A DNA stretch of 64,000 bases from Colwellia echini (lineage in GTDB: Bacteria; Pseudomonadota; Gammaproteobacteria; Enterobacterales; Alteromonadaceae). The notes under the pieces were generated by a model. The model ran no database searches and had not been told where the DNA came from. It saw only the letters and a program-made list of their open reading frames with translations. Location of the stretch: positions 62,001 through 126,000 of the forward strand of contig NZ_PJAI02000009.1 of NCBI RefSeq assembly GCF_002843355.2, written 5' to 3'. Both the position numbers and the translations under genes were made by a program. Below, one piece after another: positions 57,163-64,000 of the stretch (positions are counted from its first letter, which is position 1; each line of letters opens with the position of its first letter).

Positions 57163-58569
57163 TTGAGTACACAATCAACTACATCATCAAAAGCTTTTTC
57201 ATCACTTGGCTTAAAACAGGATTTAGTTAAAAATTTAGCGTCGCTTGGCTATAATGAAATGACCCCAATTCAAGCGCAAACATTACCTGAAATGCTTGCT
57301 GGTAAAGATGTTATTGGTGAAGGTAAAACGGGATCAGGAAAAACTGCGGCTTTTGGTTTAGCATTATTAAATAAACTTGAAGTGAAACGTTTTCGTATTC
57401 AATCACTTGTTATTTGTCCAACTCGTGAACTAGCAGATCAAGTTGCCAAAGAGCTTAGACGACTTGCGCGCTCTGTTCATAACATAAAAATTCTTACATT
57501 ATGTGGTGGCACACCATTTGGCCCGCAAATAGGCTCCTTAGAGCATGGCGCTCATGTCATTGTTGGTACGCCAGGTCGTCTTGAAGAGCATGTAATTAAA
57601 GGCACGCTACAGTTAGATGATGTTGATTTGTTAGTGCTAGATGAAGCTGATCGCATGTTAGAAATGGGCTTTCAAGCTGCACTTGATAACATTGTTGGCC
57701 GTACGCCGCTTGATCGTCAAACTTTATTGTTTAGTGCAACATTCCCCGATCAAATTAAATCTATCAGTGAAAGTATCATGACAGATCCTGTGATGGTTAA
57801 AGTTGCTTCAAGTGAAAATAAATCAACGATTAGCCAAAAGTTCTTTAAAGTAGGTAATGATGATGATCGCATTGATGCACTGCGTTTATTATTACTAGAC
57901 ACGCAAGTTGAATCGACAGTTATCTTTTGTAATACCAAAAAAGAAACCCAACAAGTGGCTGAAGCCCTACACTTTGACGGCTTTAGTGTATTAGCTTTAC
58001 ATGGTGATTTAGAGCAGCGCGATAGAGATCAAACCTTATTACAATTTGCTAATAAAAGCGCTTCAATTTTGGTAGCTACCGATGTGGCTGCGCGTGGTTT
58101 AGATATTGATAGTTTAGACTTAGTTATTAATTACCATATAGCCCGTGACAGTGAAGTGCACGTGCACAGAATTGGCCGCACGGGGCGCGCAGGCAGCACT
58201 GGATTAGCGTATTCACTTTACAGTGATAAAGAAAGTTATAAAGTGGGCTTGCTTGAAGATTATTTAGAAGCGGTTATTTCACCAGCTGATTTACCGTCAA
58301 CTGCCGTGTTAACTAACAAACGCCCGCAAGCTGTAATGGCTACCATTCAAATTGATGGCGGTAAAAAGCAAAAGGTACGTCCTGGTGATATTCTGGGCGC
58401 ACTTACTGGTGATAACGGAATTCAAGGATCACAAGTAGGTAAAATATTAGTGCTTGATAATAAAGCTTATGTGGCGGTAACTAAACCTGCTTTAAACCTT
58501 GCTTTGAAAAAAATAGCCAAAGGTAAAATGAAGGGACGTACTTTTAACGCACGTCATTTAACTAATTAG
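57163..58569 (+). CDS. dbpA: DEAD-box ATP-dependent RNA helicase DbpA
   Basis: An rRNA-stimulated helicase for late 50S assembly, 468 aa. The core motifs are the Q motif (MTPIQAQTLPEML), GEGKTGSGKTAAF, PTRELADQV, TPGRLEEH, the DEAD box in VLDEADRMLEMGF, SAT, and the C-terminal HRIGRTGRAG. The last about 75 residues match the DbpA RNA-binding domain that recognises 23S hairpin 92 (IQIDGGKKQKVRPGDILGAL, then KILVLDNKAYVAV). The start is TTG with AGAGGCG upstream. Confidence 0.93.
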   Translation: MSTQSTTSSKAFSSLGLKQDLVKNLASLGYNEMTPIQAQTLPEMLAGKDVIGEGKTGSGKTAAFGLALLNKLEVKRFRIQSLVICPTRELADQVAKELRRLARSVHNIKILTLCGGTPFGPQIGSLEHGAHVIVGTPGRLEEHVIKGTLQLDDVDLLVLDEADRMLEMGFQAALDNIVGRTPLDRQTLLFSATFPDQIKSISESIMTDPVMVKVASSENKSTISQKFFKVGNDDDRIDALRLLLLDTQVESTVIFCNTKKETQQVAEALHFDGFSVLALHGDLEQRDRDQTLLQFANKSASILVATDVAARGLDIDSLDLVINYHIARDSEVHVHRIGRTGRAGSTGLAYSLYSDKESYKVGLLEDYLEAVISPADLPSTAVLTNKRPQAVMATIQIDGGKKQKVRPGDILGALTGDNGIQGSQVGKILVLDNKAYVAVTKPALNLALKKIAKGKMKGRTFNARHLTN

Positions 58570-58680
58570 ATATTACTTTGTATTTATAACTGTTTATTTA
58601 AAATACTGTTTCATAAAACCGATGAGTGGATTCTCTCCCTGTTCACTCTTATCTAAACTAAATTGGTTTATTTAATGTTT

Positions 58681-58720
58681 TAGCCATTTGTAGATGATTG
58701 ATTTATTATTTCAATTGGTG
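58681..58720 (+). repeat. Fragment of the 160-bp repeat
   Basis: About 40 bases (CCATTTG, then GATGATTGATTTATTATT and CAATTGGT) match the right-hand end of the repeat copies at 43422 and 51502. The left part is missing. It lies just upstream of the YggN-like gene and could be the remnant of an excised or degraded copy. Confidence 0.6.
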
Positions 58721-58740
58721 AATTTTCTAAGGAAAGCGTA

Positions 58741-59634
58741 ATGGGCTTTTTTGTCAAAAGTATGCTGACAAGTGCTTTATCGATTGCTCTGATATCAACC
58801 AACGCATCTGCCAACCAGTCCTGTGATGTTGAGTTGTCAGCGGCTGTTCGTATTGATTCTACAAACACGATTTTTAGCCAAGAAGCGGATAAGAGAGATG
58901 ACAAAGCTCATATCTTGTATCAAATAAACAATGGCACAAAATTGGTGGTTGAAGGGAAAACGATTAGTTTAAGCAAAACTCAACAAGCGATTGTAAGCCA
59001 ATATGATAAAGATATTCGATTACTGGTACCGCAAGTTAAAAAAGTCGCTATCGATGGTATTGATTCTGCTATAGAAGGGATCAATGCAGCGTTTAATGGT
59101 TTATTAGGTAGTGGTAATCAATTAGTAAAAGATCTAACTAAAGAGTTAACATTAATTCGCTCACAAGTTGATACCAACCTTTCTATTGAAAAAGGTATTA
59201 ACATTGGCACCGACGGTATTGAAGGCGAGGATATCTTAGGTAAAGATTTCGAACAACGCATTAAAACCGCAGTGCAAAATGCGGTGGTAAATTCTATGGG
59301 CAGCATTTTAATGGCGATAGGCCAACAAATGATGTTCGACAATGGTAAAGGTGGAACCTTTGATACCCGAGTAAAAAAATTCACTGATAATATCGAGCAA
59401 GAAATAGAAAAAAGAACGGCAACCATAGAAAATGAATCGAATTTACTTTGTCCCAAAATAATTAACATTGATAGCCTAGAGTGGCAATTAAAAACCAATG
59501 TTAAAGCACTGGAAAATATTAATGTATTGACGGTGACTAAAAATGTAAACAGAGACCTAACAAAGTCGGTAACTGATGCAGTATCTAAAACTGTCGATCA
59601 AACTAGAAAACAAGTTACACAACAAGCGAATTAG
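58741..59634 (+). CDS. Exported YggN-like (DUF2884) protein
   Basis: A 297-aa protein with a signal peptide (residues 1-24, KSMLTSALSIALISTNASA). The mature part is mostly alpha-helical and charged with two cysteines (SCDVE near the start and LLCPKIINID later), consistent with a periplasmic fold. It resembles the YggN/DUF2884 family of uncharacterised periplasmic proteins, by overall pattern rather than a decisive motif. It stands alone between dbpA and tapT. Confidence 0.65.
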   Translation: MGFFVKSMLTSALSIALISTNASANQSCDVELSAAVRIDSTNTIFSQEADKRDDKAHILYQINNGTKLVVEGKTISLSKTQQAIVSQYDKDIRLLVPQVKKVAIDGIDSAIEGINAAFNGLLGSGNQLVKDLTKELTLIRSQVDTNLSIEKGINIGTDGIEGEDILGKDFEQRIKTAVQNAVVNSMGSILMAIGQQMMFDNGKGGTFDTRVKKFTDNIEQEIEKRTATIENESNLLCPKIINIDSLEWQLKTNVKALENINVLTVTKNVNRDLTKSVTDAVSKTVDQTRKQVTQQAN

Positions 59635-59683
59635 TATCGTGTTAAGAAGTTAAACCAGCAAATCAGTAAGTAAGAGTCATTAA

Positions 59684-60517
59684 ATGCACGCGGTTCATAA
59701 ACTCCACGAATATCGTAAAAGTATTAGTACCACAACCTATAAATCAAGAGGGCAGCGAGTAGTGCGTTGCCCGCTTTGTCAATTAGCGAAAGACTATTGT
59801 ATTTGTGCAATATCGCCAAGTAATCAGCAAGTGCAAACAAGTGCGGGTTTCTTGTTATTAATGTACGACACAGAGGTGTTAAAACCAAGCAATACAGGCA
59901 AACTTATTGCAGACTTAATTCCTGATACTTTTGCTTTTTTATGGTCAAGAACGGTAGGGAATTCTGAGCTGTTAGCGGTAATTAATGACGAACAATGGTT
60001 TCCATTAGTGGTTTTTCCACAAGAATATGCATCTGATACACGTCAAGTATTTACTAATAAAGTTGAGTGCCCAGAAGGTAAACGACCTTTATTTATTATG
60101 TTAGATGGTAGTTGGCGTGAAGCTAAAAAAATGTTTCGTAAAAGCCCCTATCTAGACCGATTTCCTATGGTGTCTTTCGATGCGAGTAAGGCAATACAAG
60201 CTATAACTGACTCAGTAACGAGTAACGCCATAGGTAGTGACTTAGTGAGCACGTCATCACAGCTTCATAATAAATTATCACCTGTTGGGCAAGACTCTCG
60301 CTACACGGTGAGAAAAACCGAGCTTGAACATCAATTTTCAACAGCTGAAGTTGCTGCCCGAGTATTAGCCATGCATGGCGAAACAAATAACGCACAAATA
60401 TTAGATTTATGGTTTGATGTATTTAATTATCAATATCAAAGAAGTGTTTGTCAGCGTAATAAAGGTAATGTAAAAGCGATGGAGAATTATCAGGATTTTA
60501 TCGATCAAAACTTTTAA
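59684..60517 (+). CDS. tapT: tRNA-uridine aminocarboxypropyltransferase (DTW family, TapT-like)
   Basis: The family transfers an aminocarboxypropyl group from SAM to tRNA uridine 47 (acp3U). The 277-aa protein has the N-terminal cysteine cluster C29, C32, C39 and C41 in RCPLCQLAKDYCIC, expected to bind metal, and the DTW-type motif as LDGSWREAKKMFRKSPYL. The usual YTVRKTE-like substrate segment (SRYTVRKTELEHQFSTAE) is also present, with a serine in place of the threonine of DTW. An adjoining terminator separates it from serA. Confidence 0.88.
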   Translation: MHAVHKLHEYRKSISTTTYKSRGQRVVRCPLCQLAKDYCICAISPSNQQVQTSAGFLLLMYDTEVLKPSNTGKLIADLIPDTFAFLWSRTVGNSELLAVINDEQWFPLVVFPQEYASDTRQVFTNKVECPEGKRPLFIMLDGSWREAKKMFRKSPYLDRFPMVSFDASKAIQAITDSVTSNAIGSDLVSTSSQLHNKLSPVGQDSRYTVRKTELEHQFSTAEVAARVLAMHGETNNAQILDLWFDVFNYQYQRSVCQRNKGNVKAMENYQDFIDQNF

Positions 60518-60623
60518 GGTTGATAATATAATAAGAGAACTAGTATTAGCTATCAGTTACAAATAATTCTTTGAATAATTTACCTAGTTTAGATCTCGAC
60601 AAAGTAAATATAAAATAGACATT

Positions 60624-60664
60624 AAAAAGCCCGCTTAATTATTTACATTAAGCGGGCTTTTTTA
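60624..60664. terminator. Bidirectional terminator between tapT and serA
   Basis: AAAAAGCCCGCTTAAT pairs with ATTAAGCGGGCTTTTTT across a short TATTTAC loop, with A's before and T's after. It can end the rightward tapT and leftward serA transcripts. Confidence 0.93.
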
Positions 60665-60682
60665 TAAATTGTAAACTTCAGT

Positions 60683-61936
60683 TTAGTGTAATATTCTTGC
60701 GCGAATAGTACCTTCAATACGTTTTAATGCTTTTAATGCTAACGTACTATCCTGAGAGTTTATGTCAATTACCACGTAACCAATTTTATCATCAGTTTGT
60801 AGGTATTGTGCGGCAACGTTAATATCGTGCTCAGCAAAAGCTTGGTTAATTTTAGTCAACACACCTGGTTGGTTGTGGTGAATATGTAATAAACGGCTAG
60901 TGCCACCTTGTCCTGGCGTACCGTGTTCAGGTAATGATACTTCAGGGAAGTTTACTGCTGATAAGCTTGAGCCATTATCTGAATATTTAGCGAGTTTTGT
61001 TGCAACTTCTAAACCGATATTTGCTTGTGCTTCTTTAGTACTACCACCAATGTGTGGTGTTAAAATTACATTATCGAAGCCACGTAATACCGAAGTAAAT
61101 TCTTCGTCATTACTTTTTGGTTCAGTAGGGAATACATCAATTGCAGCACCCGCTATTTTCTTGCTTTCTAAAGCTTGTGCTAACGCAGGAATATCAACAA
61201 CAGTACCACGAGAAGCATTGATGAAGATTGCACCATCTTTCATTGCGTCAAATTGTGCTTTGCCAATCATGTCTTGTGTATGTACAGTCTCTGGTACGTG
61301 CAAGCTAACAACGTCAGACTCACCAAGCAAGGCGTCTAAGGATGGTGCTTGGCTTGCATTACCTAAAGGAAGCTTAGTTTCTACATCATAAAAACGTACA
61401 CGCATACCAAGAGTTTCAGCTAAAATACCAAGCTGCATACCAATGTGACCGTAACCAATAATACCTAATACTTTACCACGAGCTTCTACCGAGCCAACAG
61501 CTGACTTAAACCATTCGCCGCGATGTGCTTTAGCACTTTTCTCTGGAATACCACGTAATAATAATAACGCTTCGCCGATAACAAGCTCTGCTACAGAACG
61601 TGTATTAGAGAAAGGTGCGTTAAATACTGGGATACCACGCTTTTGTGCAGCTTGTAAGTCAACTTGGTTTGTACCAATACAGAAACAACCAATAGCAACT
61701 AATTTCTTCGCATGACTAAGTACTTCATCAGTTAACTGAGTACGTGAGCGAATACCAATAAAGTGAACACTGGCAATCTTTTTAATTAACTCTTCTTCAG
61801 ATAATGAAGTTTTCAGTGATTCAATGTTTGAATAACCCTTTGACTTCAGCTCTTCCAAAGTACTTGGGTGTAAACCTTCAAGTAATAAAATCTTAATTTT
61901 GTCTTTTGCTAATGAGTTTTTGTTAGAAATGGTCAT
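60683..61936 (-). CDS. serA: D-3-phosphoglycerate dehydrogenase
   Basis: The first committed step of serine synthesis, 417 aa, matching E. coli SerA closely. It has IKILLLEGLHPSTLEELKSK at the start, AIGCFCIGTNQVDL, the NAD-binding GIIGYGHIGMQLGILAE, and the catalytic R/E/H residues (NASRGTVVDIPALA, TPHIGGSTKEAQ). The C-terminal ACT domain (LHIHHNQPGVLTKINQAF onward) gives serine feedback. The ATG at 61936 is preferred to an in-frame codon 21 bases upstream. Confidence 0.96.
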   Translation of the reverse strand: MTISNKNSLAKDKIKILLLEGLHPSTLEELKSKGYSNIESLKTSLSEEELIKKIASVHFIGIRSRTQLTDEVLSHAKKLVAIGCFCIGTNQVDLQAAQKRGIPVFNAPFSNTRSVAELVIGEALLLLRGIPEKSAKAHRGEWFKSAVGSVEARGKVLGIIGYGHIGMQLGILAETLGMRVRFYDVETKLPLGNASQAPSLDALLGESDVVSLHVPETVHTQDMIGKAQFDAMKDGAIFINASRGTVVDIPALAQALESKKIAGAAIDVFPTEPKSNDEEFTSVLRGFDNVILTPHIGGSTKEAQANIGLEVATKLAKYSDNGSSLSAVNFPEVSLPEHGTPGQGGTSRLLHIHHNQPGVLTKINQAFAEHDINVAAQYLQTDDKIGYVVIDINSQDSTLALKALKRIEGTIRARILH

Positions 61937-62118
61937 AAAATTGGTTTCACTTATCAAAATTAAACGAGTAAAAATATTGTTGTTACTATACGTTTAGATG
62001 GCTAGATATCTAAATAGGTTTTTAATATATCATATAGTGTTTAAACACTAAAAGAATTATTATTGACCTATTAGCATAAAAATTTCTGGTTATTGTTAAC
62101 AATAGTAAAAAAATGCTA

Positions 62119-62775
62119 TTACTTAAGAACTTGAATTCCTGCTTTGCTACCCATTACTAAAGTGTCAGCACCGCGCAATGCAAATAAACCATTAGTCACC
62201 ACACCAACAATATTGTTAATTGCTGTTTCTAATGCTTTTGGGTCAAGTATTTCAAGGTTGTGTACATCAAGAATAACATTACCATTGTCTGTTACTACGC
62301 CTTGACGATATACCGGATCACCCCCAAGTTTAACAAGTTCACGCGCTACATAACTACGCGCCATTGGAATTACTTCAACCGGTAATGGAAACTTACCTAA
62401 TACTCTGACTTGTTTTGTATCATCAGCAATACAAATAAACTTTTTAGCGACAGCGGCAACTATTTTTTCGCGAGTTAGGGCGGCGCCACCACCTTTGATC
62501 ATAGCCATGTGTTCGGTAATTTCATCAGCACCATCAATGTATACATCTAATACATCGACACTATTTAAATCGAAAACTTCAATTCCGTGTGCTTTTAAAC
62601 GCTTACTTGATTCTTCTGAGCTTGACACTGCACCAACGATTTTATCTTTTATGGTGGCTAATGCCTCAATAAAAAAATTAACTGTTGAACCTGTACCAAC
62701 GCCAACGATAGTATCGTCTTCAATGAACTCTAATGCCTTGATGGCAGCTGCTTTTTTCATTTCATCTTGAGTCAT
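62119..62775 (-). CDS. rpiA: Ribose-5-phosphate isomerase A
   Basis: Interconverts ribose-5-phosphate and ribulose-5-phosphate, 218 aa. Motifs are [43 protein letters not shown] and [15 protein letters not shown] (with the catalytic D, E and K). It is upstream of serA on the same strand with a 182-base gap, a common neighbour pair. Confidence 0.97.
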   Translation of the reverse strand: MTQDEMKKAAAIKALEFIEDDTIVGVGTGSTVNFFIEALATIKDKIVGAVSSSEESSKRLKAHGIEVFDLNSVDVLDVYIDGADEITEHMAMIKGGGAALTREKIVAAVAKKFICIADDTKQVRVLGKFPLPVEVIPMARSYVARELVKLGGDPVYRQGVVTDNGNVILDVHNLEILDPKALETAINNIVGVVTNGLFALRGADTLVMGSKAGIQVLK

Positions 62776-63075
62776 ATTAAGCCTTATTAGTCATCTTTAT
62801 TGGCACTGATTTGAACGTACCGTATTAGTAGTATATTTTCTGCCTTGATGGCTAGGGGCGGGATTATAGCATTAAATGTATGCATTATTGCTACATTAAT
62901 TAAGGTTGATTTTATCTACCGGTAATGAATGAGATTTTTATCAGTTTGTGGTCAGTTACGAATTAACTATGAGGGCTTGTGTTTTTGCTGAAAGCGTAAA
63001 ACGGTATTAACAAGTTAACAATCAATCAAACAACAGACTCAGAGCAGTGGGATTTATGAATAAACGTTGTCGATG
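62776..63075. other. Gap after the small lipoprotein gene, no gene seen
   Basis: This 300-base gap upstream of rpiA (minus strand) carries no reading frame of note. It probably contains the rpiA promoter; no clear operator or hairpin is seen. Confidence 0.3.
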
Positions 63076-63477
63076 TTACTTAGGGCGTGAGGTAATCTTA
63101 ATTGAGTTGATATCTTGGCCAATAATATAAGCATAATTAGATCTTACTTTGTTTTGAGTTTTTTGGCTTTTTTCGCCTCTAATTTCTATACCCATTATTG
63201 TACTGTCGGGTAAATAGTTATCTTGACGCTCAGCGAAAGCAAGCATCATGCGCTGATCCTCAGGTATGGGTCTATTAAGTAGTGACATTAATAACGCTTG
63301 ATCTGAAGTCGCAGGTTTTTTTACGGAATTGACACTGTTGCGAGTAAACTCATAGTGACTAAATTTTTTAGCATAATAATTATCACTTTGTGGTGTTAGG
63401 CTAGTCTGCTTTGTACTACTGCAGGCGGTAATAGTGAAGTAAATGAAAAATAAAAAACATAACTTTAAAATAGTCAT
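63076..63477 (-). CDS. Small lipoprotein of unknown function
   Basis: A 133-aa protein with a signal peptide and lipobox: LKLCFLFFIYFTITACSS, with the candidate lipidated cysteine at about residue 19. The mature part is hydrophilic and ends in SIKITSRPK. Not a family I recognise. The gaps to its neighbours are wide on both sides, so it is probably transcribed alone. Confidence 0.65.
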   Translation of the reverse strand: MTILKLCFLFFIYFTITACSSTKQTSLTPQSDNYYAKKFSHYEFTRNSVNSVKKPATSDQALLMSLLNRPIPEDQRMMLAFAERQDNYLPDSTIMGIEIRGEKSQKTQNKVRSNYAYIIGQDINSIKITSRPK

Positions 63478-63769
63478 AACAAACCTAATGCTAATAAAGA
63501 GTAAACGGAGTTACTATCAATAGGGCAAGGGTTATGCCATAAAATTATTTTTTGTCTGCGGTTTTGTTAGAGATTTGTAACTATTATTTGTAATCAACTG
63601 AATTAATTGATAATTGTTTTTTAAATAATCTATCAATTATTAGCCTTTAAATAAAAAATCTCACTATCCTATTATTTTATTAACAACTTGAGGTTAAATA
63701 AGTAGGTGGTGAGATTGGCTATAGTACTAAGTGTCAATTTTTTAACGCGTGACCGATAAGTAATATAAA

Positions 63770-64000
63770 CTACTCTTCAGAGACTGAGCGTAATAATTCA
63801 TTAATAGTGATTTTGGCTAATGTTTTTGCATCTACTTTTTTCACTATAATAGCGGCATATAAGCTATAAGTACCACAGGCTGAAGGTAAATTACCTGGTA
63901 CAACAACAGAGCCTGCCGGTACTCGACCATAATGTGTTTCACCTGTTTCACGATCAAAAATTCGAGTGCTTTGTCCGATATAAACGCCCATTGAAATAAC
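63770..64000 (-). CDS. dapD: Tetrahydrodipicolinate N-succinyltransferase, 3' end
   Basis: The C-terminal 76 codons of dapD; the rest lies beyond the right edge of the window. The end [38 protein letters not shown] and [20 protein letters not shown] match the left-handed beta-helix C-terminus of DapD, with the usual ending LLRSVSEE. DapD adds succinyl to tetrahydrodipicolinate in lysine and peptidoglycan precursor synthesis. The frame continues open past the in-frame ATG at 63991, so that codon is not the start. Confidence 0.9.
   Translation of the reverse strand, partial: VISMGVYIGQSTRIFDRETGETHYGRVPAGSVVVPGNLPSACGTYSLYAAIIVKKVDAKTLAKITINELLRSVSEE

Noticed and set aside
56964..57230. An 88-codon plus-strand frame upstream of dbpA
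   Set aside because: It overlaps the dbpA start in another frame, lacks a good ribosome binding site and has no recognisable domain.

Overview
The window is AT-rich gammaproteobacterial chromosome. Gene content, gene order and protein sequences point to Alteromonadales, most like Colwellia or a close relative. The evidence is the polar-flagellum gene order (flrABC, fliEFGHIJKLMNOPQR, flhBAFG, fliA, cheYZAB, motor pair, parC/parP, cheW, DUF2802), a DUF2986 mini-protein, and SerA, RpiA and DapD that closely match enterobacterial and vibrio versions. No rRNA, tRNA, CRISPR array or insertion sequence was recognised.

Region 1 (about 120-9,920) is a nonulosonic (pseudaminic) acid island: pseF, a decayed gene, pseI, an acyl carrier protein, a PseG fused to a GNAT-like domain, an acyl-CoA/ACP synthetase-like AMP-binding enzyme, a Gfo/Idh/MocA oxidoreductase, pseC and pseB. 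All six CMP-pseudaminate steps can be assigned if the GNAT-like domain does the PseH reaction. The carrier protein, ligase and oxidoreductase suggest an extra acyl or redox modification of the sugar. The natural acceptor would be flagellin, but no flagellin, flagellin glycosyltransferase (Maf) or fliD gene lies in this window.

Region 2 (about 9,980-47,000) is one long flagellar and chemotaxis block. The fliT-like/fliS/94-aa genes point left and everything from flrA onward points right. FlrA (a FleQ-type sigma-54 activator) and FlrB/FlrC should drive sigma-54 promoters, and five good -24/-12 elements are visible: before the fliS operon, flrBC, fliE, fliK and flhA. FliA is the late sigma-28 factor. 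CheA lacks an evident P2 domain and carries three copies of a DELHG motif in its linker. The genes for the polar array proteins ParC and ParP follow downstream.

Region 3 (about 47,000-64,000) is housekeeping: mlaA, ribH, nusB, thiL, pgpA, an hpf-type ribosome hibernation gene, an RND efflux adaptor and pump, a DUF2986 protein, a membrane protein of unknown function, dbpA, a YggN-like protein, a tapT/DTW gene, serA, rpiA, a small lipoprotein and the 3' end of dapD, which runs off the right edge.

Non-coding features of note are two 160-bp copies of a repeat with imperfect terminal inverted repeats (43,422 and 51,502) plus a 40-bp fragment at 58,681, and a series of long perfect stem-loops at gene ends that lack a U-tract.
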